From Syntrophales bacterium (lineage in GTDB: Bacteria > Desulfobacterota > Syntrophia > Syntrophales > UBA5619): a stretch of DNA of 45,801 nt. Both the position numbers and the translations under genes were made by a program. Below, in pieces: positions 7,495 to 14,562 of this stretch. The stretch is taken from assembly GCA_023229765.1 (NCBI GenBank), contig JALNYO010000030.1, forward strand, positions 1 through 45,801, read 5' to 3'. The notes beneath the pieces are model-generated. The model saw nothing but the letters and a program-made list of their open reading frames with translations, was not told the DNA's origin and searched no databases. Numbering within the stretch: position 1 is the first letter of the stretch; each line of letters opens with the position of its first letter.

Positions 7495-8922
7495 TTATCT
7501 CCCCTTTTTCGTTAACCGGTATTTCTGAGTTGGGCTTTTGGGGGAATCCGGTTGGGTCATCTCAACAAAACCTCCTTCAATAGCAGGTTTCAAATAATCG
7601 TAAAGCAATGTTGGACGATGGTTCAATTTCAAGAATTGCATTATCTCGCGAACGGCCAATGGCTGGCGCTGCAAGCAGAGCAGTAATCTCTGCACTTGTT
7701 CGGTTACTTGTTCGGTTACTTGTTCGGTTGGCTCGGTTTTCGAGAGCGGCGGTGAACTTGCACCGTTAAGGGCGAGTGGTTGGGCAAAATATACAGTAAA
7801 GCGAATACGCATTCCTATCTCGACCATTTGTGGCTCCGGCAAGCCAAATTGTTGTGCCTCCTCGAAGATCCGGAGAATGCCGCTACCCCACTGTTCGATA
7901 AGATCAATCTCTCTGAAAACACGTGCTAAAACGCGGTTCCGAAGCTTGGAAACACCCTGACGGATATCATCAAACGTTAACCCCGGCAGCAGAATTCCGG
8001 GGTTTTCAATTTCAATCCGGTCGTCAAAAAAAGAAACCCTGATGGGAGCGCCTTTCTGGGAGTAGTCGGCATGAACAACCGCATTTACTAAGACTTCACG
8101 GAGGATCGACAGGGGAATGCTCCAGACATCCCGCCGGTGCAATTGAGAGAGGTCGGCACCTTGCAATGCATGCTTTTTCAGGAAATCCATGGCTCGTTCT
8201 ACTGCAACCGGAAGGTGATCGTAAATTTCCGCGTGATCAAATATTTGACTTTTGGTTTTGCCGATAAAGCGTCCGCATTGAATCCACGCATCGGGAAAAA
8301 CCGCCGCGCGTTGCTTGCCAAACAACAGGACGCCCCCCACGGTGGGAACCAGACGCCCTTGATGTTTTATGACGAGACGCAGTGTTTCCAAATCTTTTTT
8401 CAGCAGTTTGCGGTGCCTTGAAAAACATGAGACTGCCCCCTGAAAATCGAGGTCATCAATCTCCATTTCAGGGAGAGATTGTTCATCAAATGCTGCACCC
8501 AAGGCGCTTCTAAGCAGTTCCTGAATCAAATCAACATCTGCCTGACGATTGGTGGAACCGAGCCGAACATACACCCCCTGCATCGGGCCTTCGCGTTTCA
8601 GCCAGTGTGGCCGGGAGCCACTGGGATACACTTCTACCGCCAGCAAGGTTTTGTCCTGCCAAGCAATCAATTCCACATTGGGTGCAAGTCGCGGCTCAAT
8701 GCTGTCGGCAATCAGACTGCATAACCGTTCCTCTTCATCCAGCGGATTCTCAAGTCCGAGTACATTTTTTGTGACATCCTCGATACCTATCAGCAAAACG
8801 CCGCCTGCGGTGTTGGCAAAGGCTGTCAAGGTTTTCAGTATATTTCGGGGAGACCTGAGATCACGCTTGAACTCAAGCGTTTTGCCCTCATCGCGTCCGA
8901 TCAGTTGGTTAATATTCATCAT
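7495..8922 (-). CDS. AlbA_2 (Schlafen-type) domain / ATP-binding putative transcriptional regulator
   Basis: The N-terminus (about residues 5-120) is an AlbA_2 domain: EGKTLEFKRDL, then LTAFANTAGGVLLIGIED. A middle HATPase_c_4-like domain follows (LREVLVNAVVHADYS, IEIENPGILLPG). The C-terminal part is a winged-helix-like domain (QPLAVREIMQFLKLNHRPT) after a TEQVTEQVTEQV linker encoded by a 12-bp tandem repeat at about 7,695-7,730. Proteins of this architecture are annotated as ATP-dependent helicase-like or transcriptional regulators; their biochemical role is poorly known. I chose the ATG at 8922 over the one at 8952 because AGAGGG lies eight bases before it. The gene stands alone, convergent with nothing, and a shorter AlbA_2 fragment occurs at 13,073-13,300. 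Confidence 0.8.
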   Translation of the reverse strand: MMNINQLIGRDEGKTLEFKRDLRSPRNILKTLTAFANTAGGVLLIGIEDVTKNVLGLENPLDEEERLCSLIADSIEPRLAPNVELIAWQDKTLLAVEVYPSGSRPHWLKREGPMQGVYVRLGSTNRQADVDLIQELLRSALGAAFDEQSLPEMEIDDLDFQGAVSCFSRHRKLLKKDLETLRLVIKHQGRLVPTVGGVLLFGKQRAAVFPDAWIQCGRFIGKTKSQIFDHAEIYDHLPVAVERAMDFLKKHALQGADLSQLHRRDVWSIPLSILREVLVNAVVHADYSQKGAPIRVSFFDDRIEIENPGILLPGLTFDDIRQGVSKLRNRVLARVFREIDLIEQWGSGILRIFEEAQQFGLPEPQMVEIGMRIRFTVYFAQPLALNGASSPPLSKTEPTEQVTEQVTEQVQRLLLCLQRQPLAVREIMQFLKLNHRPTLLYDYLKPAIEGGFVEMTQPDSPKSPTQKYRLTKKGR

Positions 8923-9138
8923 GGTCGAATCCCTCTTAAATAAAATATTCATGACGGCACACCGTCACAAATAAGGACGAAAATTGGCGGTACGCGCTCC
9001 ATCGCGTCCGTGGCAATTCCCTAAAAAATAACGAATTATAAATCACCAAGTTATGTACGCATTTTCAGGTGAAATTTAAAATGTGAACCCGTCCCCGATT
9101 GCCCTTGCAACTATCGGAACTCATAGACAAACAAGTAC

Positions 9139-9936
9139 CTAAGAAAAATTCCTAACAAAACGGCTACAGGTGAATGATTTCCACGTCTCCCCATTTTGAA
9201 CGCAAATATTCGGCGATGAGCCGGCGATGGCATTGCAACGGCTTTTCCTCGCTGCACTTTTCTCCAACTCAACACAGAGGCGATAATTTTCATTTCTGCC
9301 ATTCTCCTTGTCAACCATTTCTTCCAACGTCCTGACCTGTGCAAGTTTATCCCTCAATTCCCTGCTACAATCATCGTCGGCGGCTGAAGACAGGGCGCTT
9401 CGCTTTGCCACAGAGATTTTTTCTATGCTTTTGGAGTAACGACGAAAATTGACAAACACGTCTCTTGCAGCCATTAAATTTTCAACGCCAAGTAATTTAT
9501 GAAGAAGATCCCTGCGGTTAGCCGGTGTTTGGGTAAGGAACTCACCCAGTTCTTCTTCTTTAAGAAAATATCCGACTTTCCATTGATGAAAATTAAGATC
9601 AGGAAGCGCTGATCTTTCAGTTGGATGCCATACTTTATCTGTGAAAAGTTCCTCCAGAATATCTCCTTTTGTAGACCGATAAAGGCGATAGAGACTGTCG
9701 CGAACAGTATAAGTTAACCCAACCGTTCCGCTATTTATGCCATCGGAAACGACGGCTTTTGATGTAACCCCTGTGGTCAGAATTTTTCCGCACAAGGTAA
9801 AATAGAGGGCCCGCGCCAAAGTTGATTTTCCGGAAAAATTCTTACCATAAATCACTGTAAGATTGTCGTCGAAATCAAACCGCCGAGAGCCTGCAAAGAC
9901 GCCGATATTTTTTACGACAAGATGCTTTAATCTCAT
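9139..9936 (-). pseudogene. Truncated SMC/Rad50-like AAA ATPase (N-terminal head only)
   Basis: The protein opens like a RecF/SMC/Rad50-type ATPase: MRLKHLVVKNIGVFAGSRRF, then Walker A IYGKNFSGKST (residues 29-39). A long helical region begins near 160 (RDVFVNFRRYSKSIEK ... LRDKLAQVRTLEEMV). A complete family member would have a long coiled coil followed by a signature and Walker B half; both are missing. The last 50 codons run into the end of a different gene (DUF488, 9164-9262), read partly out of frame. The gene overlaps the upstream 64-codon gene by four bases (ATGA). I infer that a deletion removed most of the ATPase. The product, if made, cannot hydrolyse ATP as a normal dimer. Confidence 0.7.
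9164..9262 (-). pseudogene. 3' remnant of a DUF488-family gene
   Basis: On the minus strand, one frame away from the ATPase frame, the sequence reads GEKCSEEKPLQCHRRLIAEY and then LRSKWGDVEIIHL, ending in TAG at 9164-9166. The CSEEKPLQCHRRLIAEYL pattern is the conserved C-terminal motif of DUF488 proteins. Upstream, the in-frame codons NYRLCVEL in the ATPase frame may be the preceding part, which would require one frameshift near 9262. The rest of that gene is absent. Confidence 0.6.
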
Positions 9937-10127
9937 TTTCCGACTCTTTCGCCAGCGAGAATTTCAGACAATGTTGCTGTGGAAAGTGAAGGATTATCAA
10001 GTGTTAATTCTAATGCGTATAAAGCTTTTTCATGATCTTCATCTTCAATTCCCCGACTGTACTTATTTTTATCTGCCAGAACATTTAAATTGTCGTGGAA
10101 AATCATCAATATTTCTTGCGTATTCAT
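9933..10127 (-). CDS. Small protein of 64 residues preceding the ATPase remnant, unrecognised
   Basis: The protein is acidic, probably helical (MNTQEILMIFHDNLNVLADK ... HEKALYALELTLDN ... ATLSEILAGE). The ATG has a strong ribosome-binding site (GGAGGAG, eight bases upstream), and the stop overlaps the ATPase start as ATGA. That coupling suggests it was the first gene of a two-gene unit with the Rad50-like ATPase, such as a small accessory subunit. I do not recognise a family. With the ATPase now truncated, it is probably an orphan. Confidence 0.55.
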   Translation of the reverse strand: MNTQEILMIFHDNLNVLADKNKYSRGIEDEDHEKALYALELTLDNPSLSTATLSEILAGERVGK

Positions 10128-10157
10128 TAATGTTTCTCCTCCCGTTTTCCAGAAAGT

Positions 10158-10253
10158 TTACTCACTGAGCGCCTTGAGCGGGGCATCCTTTGCATCTGCG
10201 TAATAGACGACAGTGACCTTGGTGGCCAAATCATCAGGTAATTCAGTGATATT
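10158..10253 (-). pseudogene. Possible 3' end of an unidentified gene
   Basis: A short minus-strand frame reads NITELPDDLATKVTVVYYAD and then AKDAPLKALSE before TAA. It has protein-like composition but is preceded by an in-frame stop and has no start. It lies between the 64-codon gene and the DUF4143 gene and fits the pattern of gene ends left behind in this region. I cannot name the family. Confidence 0.3.
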
Positions 10254-10298
10254 CTAAGGCTGCATTACGTAAATAATTCAGGATGGATTCAAGGATAA

Positions 10299-11462
10299 TC
10301 ATTCAGGGAACCCGCTTGGTTTCAGTTGAAGCAGGAACTCCTCGCAGGGTACGCAGAGGATACCGTCACGCAAAAATCGCTCCCTCCCCCGATACAGCAG
10401 CCAGCGGCGGCTTTCCGGAAAGTCTTCGCCGAAGCTTTTAAGCCCGCGCAGATCTTCCGGCCGCACTTGGGAGGAATTCTTCACTTCCAGCGCGTACAAG
10501 CCGCCCTCGCCATAGACCACGAAATCCACCTCCACTTTCGACCGTGTCTGCCAGTAATACAATTGGTGTTTGCCGACCGAATAGTCACACCAAGCTTGCA
10601 GATGCTGGGCAACGAGACTCTCCAGCGCAGCGCCATCGATCTCCGAGGGAGCATCCAGGGGCCCGGACGGCCGGTTAGCGCGGAAGACTCCGACATCAAA
10701 AAAGAAAAACTTCGGATGTGCCGCCAGTTCGCGCTGTGCCCGCCTGGTGAAAACCGGCACTCGAAAAGCCAGCAAAAGATCCTCCAGTATTTCCAGATAA
10801 CCCTCCACCGTCTTGCGGTTTACGTGGCAATCCCGGGCAACGTTGGCCAAGTTGAGCACGGACGCCTGCGAAAAGCTGATTGCTTCGAGGAAGCGGGAAA
10901 AGTTTCCGATATTGCGCACCAAGCTTTCCATCTGCACCTCTTCCCGCAAATAGAGGCCGTTGTATGAGCGCAGAATTTCCTCAGGCGCCTTGCCCCCCCG
11001 CACGATTGGCAGCATGCCCAGGCGCAATGCCTCCTCCAGATTGAATTGGGGGCAGAGTTCGGAGGCCATGAAGGGATGCAACGACTTTTGCGCCGCGCGT
11101 CCGCCTAAAAGATTTGCACCGCCCCGCCGAAGCTTACGGGCGCTTGAGCCGGTGAATATAAACTGCACACCCTGCTTAGCCTCGATCAGCAGATGGACGA
11201 CTTCCAACAAAACCGGCAGCATTTGCACTTCGTCGATGACCACCTGCCGGACTTCAGGCCTCGCCCCTATCAACTCCCGCAGACGCTCGGGGCGCGCCGA
11301 TAGCGAACGCAAGGTTTCCGGCTCCAGAAGATCTACCCGGAGCGCCTGTGGAAAAAGCCTATTGGTCAACCAGGTCTTGCCCGTGCCGCGCGGGCCAAGC
11401 AGGAAGAAGTGGTCAGCGGGCGGCATGAAATATCGTGGTACTGATTCCATTTTGCGCCTCAT
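10299..11462 (-). CDS. DUF4143-type AAA ATPase (ATPase plus nuclease-like domain)
   Basis: This 387-residue protein has Walker A LGPRGTGKTW (about 22-31) and Walker B QVVIDEVQMLP (about 93-103). A Sensor-like FIFTGSSARKLR follows (about 121). Then comes a winged-helix linker region and the DUF4143 C-terminal domain with RSKVEVDFVVYGEGGLYALEVKNS spread over about 308-331. The E...DFV...E.K arrangement resembles a restriction-endonuclease-like fold. This is the complete architecture for the family. The function of these ATPases is not established; they are frequent in mobile and accessory regions. An alternative start is the ATG four codons in (MESVPRYF). A second, distantly related member lies at 17,714-19,003. 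Confidence 0.8.
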   Translation of the reverse strand: MRRKMESVPRYFMPPADHFFLLGPRGTGKTWLTNRLFPQALRVDLLEPETLRSLSARPERLRELIGARPEVRQVVIDEVQMLPVLLEVVHLLIEAKQGVQFIFTGSSARKLRRGGANLLGGRAAQKSLHPFMASELCPQFNLEEALRLGMLPIVRGGKAPEEILRSYNGLYLREEVQMESLVRNIGNFSRFLEAISFSQASVLNLANVARDCHVNRKTVEGYLEILEDLLLAFRVPVFTRRAQRELAAHPKFFFFDVGVFRANRPSGPLDAPSEIDGAALESLVAQHLQAWCDYSVGKHQLYYWQTRSKVEVDFVVYGEGGLYALEVKNSSQVRPEDLRGLKSFGEDFPESRRWLLYRGRERFLRDGILCVPCEEFLLQLKPSGFPE

Positions 11463-11527
11463 AATAGCAGAAGAGATGCTATTTTATAAAACGTATTTCC
11501 AGTGTTTGCAATTGAAAATGAAGACGC

Positions 11528-11620
11528 TCATAAGACCGGATTGATCATTGACGGCTCAATGGCAACATACCTTTCTGAAATTTTAATCTTTTCCAAGACT
11601 GTCATCTTCCCTGCGCTCAT
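11528..11620 (-). CDS. Possible 30-codon ORF coupled to the small membrane protein
   Basis: The frame reads MSAGKMTVLEKIKISERYVA, then IEPSMINPVL and stop. Its ATG overlaps the stop of the gene at 11617 as ATGA, the same coupling as between the two genes before it. The product may be a real short peptide or the start of a third operon gene cut short. I recognise no family, and the length alone gives little support. Confidence 0.3.
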   Translation of the reverse strand: MSAGKMTVLEKIKISERYVAIEPSMINPVL

Positions 11621-11805
11621 CCGTAATTTGCAAGATATGCGAGTACGGCATGGAGGGTTGCGCTGATAAAAAGGATCATTCCTGTTTTCTTGTGCATTTT
11701 GAAGGGGACCCTGATCCAGCGAAGTCCCGTACTGAGCTGGAACAAGATCAGTGTCATGTTGACAAGCCCCAGGATTAAAATGATTGAAACTCCACCGATC
11801 TTCAT
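11617..11805 (-). CDS. Small two-helix membrane protein downstream of the SOR-like gene
   Basis: The 62-residue product has two hydrophobic helices (GGVSIILILGLVNMTLILFQL and TGMILFISATLHAVLAYLA) joined by a basic loop (GLRWIRVPFKMHKKTG). The His in the second helix and the RVPFKMHKKTG loop recall short cytochrome-b-like or reductase membrane anchors, but haem binding is not shown. I chose the ATG at 11805 because AGGGG lies six bases before it. An upstream ATG at 11832 overlaps the SOR-like stop as ATGA and would add nine residues. The pairing with an exported superoxide-reductase-like protein suggests a membrane partner for electron transfer; this is inference. Confidence 0.6.
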   Translation of the reverse strand: MKIGGVSIILILGLVNMTLILFQLSTGLRWIRVPFKMHKKTGMILFISATLHAVLAYLANYG

Positions 11806-11828
11806 AGCAGACCCCTTATTGTGGCTGA

Positions 11829-12203
11829 TCATTTCACCATTATTTTATGTGTTGCCGGCCCTTTGCTGCCATGATTATTGCAACTTGACTCGGCGACGAT
11901 TTCCGTATCTTCTGTCACCTTGATCTTGATTTCTTTGCTAAAGACCGCTCCCTCAGGTCGATTCTCTCTGGTATAGTCCCACCTTTTCAAGTCTTTACCG
12001 TTCGCCGTTGCCTTTAACCACTCGGTATAATGGAAAGCATTATTCGCACTATGGGTGGACGTGATCAGGATCGTCACCTCGGCTCCTTTGGCAGCTTCGG
12101 CCGGCCCCTTAATGGAAGTTTCCGCCTTATTAGCGAGGACAACGTTTGCCGGAACCAAAAAAAATGCCAGTACTAACGTCCCAAATAACATGATTTTTTT
12201 CAT
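11829..12203 (-). CDS. Exported desulfoferrodoxin / superoxide-reductase-like protein
   Basis: The 124-residue protein has a signal peptide (MKKIMLFGTLVLAFFLVPAN, ending near VVLANKA). Its mature domain is like the iron centre of desulfoferrodoxin: THSANNAFHYTEW near residues 51-63 supplies candidate histidines, and SSCNNHG near 107-113 supplies the C-x-x-H pair. In superoxide reductases a His4-Cys iron site reduces superoxide without making oxygen. Here fewer ligand histidines are evident than in classical enzymes, so it is better called superoxide-reductase-like. It has no N-terminal rubredoxin-like domain. The ATG follows GGAGG with seven bases spacing. The next gene starts within its stop codon or 23 bases after it, which indicates an operon. 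Confidence 0.75.
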   Translation of the reverse strand: MKKIMLFGTLVLAFFLVPANVVLANKAETSIKGPAEAAKGAEVTILITSTHSANNAFHYTEWLKATANGKDLKRWDYTRENRPEGAVFSKEIKIKVTEDTEIVAESSCNNHGSKGPATHKIMVK

Positions 12204-12283
12204 TTATAAACCTCCGTGAATAATGGGGATAGGTTCAGTGTCCCCGTATTTCCCTTCTTTCTATCTTCATTCTTTTGTTCTAT

Positions 12284-12709
12284 TCATTCCAACGCGTCCT
12301 TGATTTTTAGCTCGAACTCCCACCCTTCGTGGATCGAGAAGAATCGAGAGAGTTCACCCATGTCGACGGCGAGACCATCGACGACCAGCAGTACGCCGCC
12401 GTTACCGTCTGATGTTATGCGCCCCCGGAGCTTGTCGTGTAACATGTCATGACCGCTGCCAAGGTAACGTGTAGCCATGGATTGCCGCGCCTTATCACGA
12501 AGTCGCCCCAGCGCGTTGTAGGGGCTGGTCTCACTGTATACAGCGAACTCGTATCCTTTGCCCTTCGGTTTTTCTTCCCTCGCACGGACCGTGTACCCGA
12601 GTAGACCTTCGTGGCAGTCGACGACAAAAGCCCTCTTTTTGCCTAAAAAATCTTCGAATTCCTCACGACGAGGGAAATCGCTTTGCCAATCTGGCTGGTC
12701 ACTATCCAT
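12284..12709 (-). CDS. Hypothetical protein, 141 residues
   Basis: The protein reads MDSDQPDWQSDFPRREEFED and continues through KKRAFVVDCHEGLLGYTVRA, GYEFAVYSETSPYNALGRLR and VLLVVDGLAVDMGELSRFFS to the C-terminus. It is a compact alpha/beta-like protein with no signal peptide or membrane helix. I recall similar uncharacterised proteins but cannot name a domain with certainty. I preferred the ATG at 12709, with AGGAAG just upstream, to the ATG at 12766, which adds 19 residues of low-complexity character. The gene is flanked on both sides by short GGGACA-type repeats, so it may have arrived with or survived among mobile sequences. Confidence 0.5.
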   Translation of the reverse strand: MDSDQPDWQSDFPRREEFEDFLGKKRAFVVDCHEGLLGYTVRAREEKPKGKGYEFAVYSETSPYNALGRLRDKARQSMATRYLGSGHDMLHDKLRGRITSDGNGGVLLVVDGLAVDMGELSRFFSIHEGWEFELKIKDALE

Positions 12710-12813
12710 CAGCTTCCTACCTCCATTTCTTCCGGGCCTCTCCGCCACGCCCAGTTCTTGATCCACGGACTCGCCACGTCGGTGGTTTTGGGGACACTAT
12801 TCCTTAATATTCA

Positions 12814-13056
12814 CTATTTCCCCCGGTTATCAAGAATATTAGTGGTTGTCCCCATTGAATTAATGTTATCAGAAAACCCTTTTGCCGCCGCAAATATTTC
12901 CTCAACACTCTTATCAGGCCACAAATCTCTCTGCCACTCAGTGTAATCGAAATTATCGTGCCGAATCAGTGTGATAAATTTTTCCGCCTCAACTACTCCA
13001 AGTTGGTTGCGAAGCGCTTTCATGCCTTCCGTGCGGATCATCGTGTCTGCCCTCAT
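12814..13056 (-). CDS. Conserved small protein, C-terminus altered by a repeat
   Basis: The first 62 residues (MRADTMIRTEGMKALRNQLG, then VVEAEKFITLIRHDNFDYTE, then WQRDLWPDKSVEEIFAAAKG) match a small uncharacterised family that I recall as about 65-75 residues long. The last 18 residues (FSDNINSMGTTTNILDNRGK region) are encoded by the short repeat ATTAGTGGTTGTCCCCA at 12838-12854 and adjoining sequence. So the natural C-terminus seems to have been replaced. The start is preceded by GAGGG. Its function is unknown; relatives often sit in small accessory clusters. Confidence 0.5.
   Translation of the reverse strand: MRADTMIRTEGMKALRNQLGVVEAEKFITLIRHDNFDYTEWQRDLWPDKSVEEIFAAAKGFSDNINSMGTTTNILDNRGK
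12838..12854. repeat. Short repeat ATTAGTGGTTGTCCCCA, uninterrupted copy
   Basis: This 17-base sequence recurs with one change at 13485-13501. Related GGGACA/TGTCCC motifs also lie at 12225-12254, 12790-12803 and 13107-13131. They resemble the ends of REP-associated transposase (RAYT) elements, but no such transposase gene is present. Confidence 0.5.
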
Positions 13057-13072
13057 AGTTTTCCCTCCAGTA

Positions 13073-13300
13073 TTATCTTTTATTTCTCATTATCCCCGAT
13101 TGCCGTTCGCGAAATACGGGAAGTGTCCCGCTGTTCCCAAGCAAAATCGTTTCGCCATCGGTATTGGCCATAGCACAGTAGGGTTTCCAGGCATCCTGAG
13201 GCAGTTCGCCCCGGCCATCCCGCCCTTGTGCCGCCTTGCACTCCAGATCGACCGACCCGGCCATAACGGCCAGGTCTTCCAGTGTCAACTCCTCGCGCAT
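13073..13300 (-). pseudogene. N-terminal fragment of a second AlbA_2-domain gene
   Basis: From the ATG at 13300 (AGGAG eight bases upstream) the product reads MREELTLEDLAVMAGSVDLE and then CKAAQGRDGRGELPQD, AWKPYCAMANTDGETILLG. The ECKAAQGRDG...AMANTDG.TILLG pattern is the conserved start of AlbA_2 regulators. After TILLG the homology stops abruptly at a GGGACACTTCCCG repeat, and 25 unrelated codons follow to TAG. A full protein would be several hundred residues. This is a fragment cut at a repeat, and a group II intron-like sequence lies just upstream of it. Confidence 0.7.
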
Positions 13301-13344
13301 CGGGTTGTCTCCTGTTTTCATCCTGGTCCCCATCGCTTAGATAG

Positions 13345-13484
13345 ACTTTACTTCAGTTCCGGGGGACAGAAGCTTAACGCTCCATGTTATCATCCAGCCG
13401 CCAAAGACTTGCTTCCCGGTGGATGGCCTTCCCTCCGGGGCGGGATTCACACCCGCTGGATTACGCGACCTTGTCTGGCCGCAC
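13345..13484 (-). mobile_element. Probable 5' fragment of a group II intron (domain I)
   Basis: Read on the minus strand from 13484, the sequence starts GTGCGGCCAGACAAGGTCGC. It continues with AATCCAGCGGGTGTGAATCC, CGGAGGGAAGGCC, an ACCGGGAAGCAAGTCTTTGG stretch and GGATGATAACATGGAGCGTT. A GTGCG start, an early AGCGGGTG.AA.TCCCGC helix, AGCAAGTC and a following ..TAACATG.. are features I know from domain I of bacterial group II introns. The start abuts ATTAGTGGCTGTCCCCA, whose uninterrupted copy at 12838-12854 shows what the site looked like before insertion. No reverse transcriptase or domain V is visible, so it is a dead fragment. The 3' limit is uncertain. Confidence 0.5.
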
Positions 13485-13501
13485 ATTAGTGGCTGTCCCC
13501 A
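13485..13501. repeat. Short repeat ATTAGTGGCTGTCCCCA, copy next to the intron fragment
   Basis: This copy differs from 12838-12854 at one base. On its left it joins directly to the intron-like GTGCGGCC start, which marks the probable insertion point. Confidence 0.5.
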
Positions 13502-13672
13502 ATTATTCCCTTGGCAGTTGCATTCGTATTTACAGAAAATGCGTTAGGTTCAACAAATGGCTTCATATGGTTCCCGACGATATTCTGACCACACACGGGA
13601 CATGGGCTGGCACTACCACTACCGGGTCGTCGTCGTAGTTTTTTCTCTTAAAAACAAGAAAAAGAGAATCCT

Positions 13673-13945
13673 TTAGTCTTTGTAGACATTTTTTCGCTTT
13701 GCGATACGTAAAACCAGAATCAGAAAAACATTGTCTTCGGTACGGACGATGATCCGATAGTCCCCGACTCGATATCTCCAAAACTCTCCGAATTGTGGAC
13801 CCTTCAGCGATTTGCCAATGCTCCGGGGATCTTCCAGGGAAGCGACCCTTTCCTGTAAAAACTTCAAGATACGCCTGGCGATCTGAGGATCAAGCCGATC
13901 TAATTCCCGTTCGGCAGCGGGATCAATCTCAATCTTCCAGGCCAT
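13673..13945 (-). CDS. RelE/ParE-family toxin
   Basis: The 90-residue protein is a typical RelE-fold toxin: MAWKIEIDPAAERELDRLDP, then RRILKFLQERVASLEDPRSI, a conserved GKSLKGPQFGEFWRYRVGDY and RIIVRTEDNVFLILVLRIAK with the C-terminal RIAKRKNVY. The RYRVGDYRII core and the RxxKRxxVY end are the usual RelE signatures. Family members cut mRNA at the ribosome or, in ParE-like branches, poison gyrase. The RIAKRKNVYKD end favours RelE. It overlaps the antitoxin gene by 17 bases. The start ATG lies inside the antitoxin C-terminus. No lesion is visible. Confidence 0.85.
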   Translation of the reverse strand: MAWKIEIDPAAERELDRLDPQIARRILKFLQERVASLEDPRSIGKSLKGPQFGEFWRYRVGDYRIIVRTEDNVFLILVLRIAKRKNVYKD

Positions 13946-14153
13946 AGCGTTTTATCACGTCCTTCATGGGTATCGGTTTGCTATTCCCGGCCCGAATATC
14001 TGCTAATCGCTTTTCGGCAAGATAAACGTCTTCCATATCGTCAAGATGCTCAAGAATAGCCTCCCGGACGTAAAATGTCTTTGTGCGCCCGGTTTCCTTC
14101 GCCAACACGTTCAACCGTTCTTCAATTCCTTCAGGTAGTCTGATTGCTAACAT
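13929..14153 (-). CDS. RelB-like (DUF6290/ribbon-helix-helix) antitoxin
   Basis: From the ATG at 14153 the product is 74 residues: MLAIRLPEGIEERLNVLAKE, TGRTKTFYVREAILEHLDDM, then EDVYLAEKRLADIRAGNSKP and IPMKDVIKRYGLED. The N-terminal ribbon-helix-helix should bind DNA. The EDVYLAEKRL and IPMKDVIKRYGL parts resemble RelB/DUF6290 antitoxins that wrap RelE. I chose this start because AAGGAGG lies eight bases before it; the in-frame ATG at 14186 lacks such a site and lies in the promoter. Its promoter is at 14177-14205. Confidence 0.82.
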   Translation of the reverse strand: MLAIRLPEGIEERLNVLAKETGRTKTFYVREAILEHLDDMEDVYLAEKRLADIRAGNSKPIPMKDVIKRYGLED

Positions 14154-14176
14154 TGGTTTTTCCTCCTTGCAATACA

Positions 14177-14205
14177 CGTATAGCATGGAGCATGTTCAGT
14201 GTCAA
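14177..14205 (-). promoter_or_regulatory. Sigma-70-like promoter of the RelB/RelE pair
   Basis: On the minus strand TTGACA (14200-14205) is followed after exactly 17 bases by TATACG (14177-14182). The antitoxin start codon lies 24 bases further on. GCATG words within the spacer may be antitoxin-binding half-sites, since such antitoxins repress their own promoter. Confidence 0.6.
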
Positions 14206-14311
14206 CCGTCCGGGTACGAAGAACGGCGTTGATGTTGAGGCCGACCTCTGCCGCCCGTTGCGTTTATCTTTTCGACGTTGAGCCAGCGGTCGATATCCAG
14301 CAATATCTTCA

Positions 14312-14346
14312 CCCGCTCGTTCTGAATCTATCTGAGAACGAGCGGG
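14312..14346. repeat. Perfect 12-bp inverted repeat
   Basis: CCCGCTCGTTCT and AGAACGAGCGGG flank an 11-base loop in the 409-base gap between the RelB start and the secreted-protein gene. Neither side has a T-run, so it is not a standard terminator. It could be an operator, the end of a lost element or the stem of an RNA. Apart from this hairpin, the RelBE promoter and the terminator at 14508, the gap shows no gene. Confidence 0.5.
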
Positions 14347-14507
14347 CATTTACAAAACAACACTCATTTATTAGCACGAAGCAAGGTCACCTGCGGACAA
14401 CAGTATTTTATATTTATATCTAAACTGCTCTGTCAAATTTTATCCAACGCAACACAAAAGAGCGCAAAAGAATAAAGTCAATTTTACTCCACAAAAAATT
14501 TTTCAAT

Positions 14508-14534
14508 TAAAAAAGGAGCACTCGTTGATGCTCC
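14508..14534 (-). terminator. Rho-independent terminator of the secreted-protein gene
   Basis: On the minus strand GGAGCA / TGCTCC with an 8-base loop is followed by a run of six T and AATT. It starts 28 bases after the stop codon at 14563. Confidence 0.75.
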
Positions 14535-14562
14535 TTTCGTTAAAACTTCCCCTAAAAGAAAC

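Noticed and set aside
7695..7732. Tandem 12-bp repeats that could suggest a CRISPR or VNTR.
   Set aside because: They encode the TEQVTEQVTEQV linker of the AlbA_2 protein; no spacers are present.
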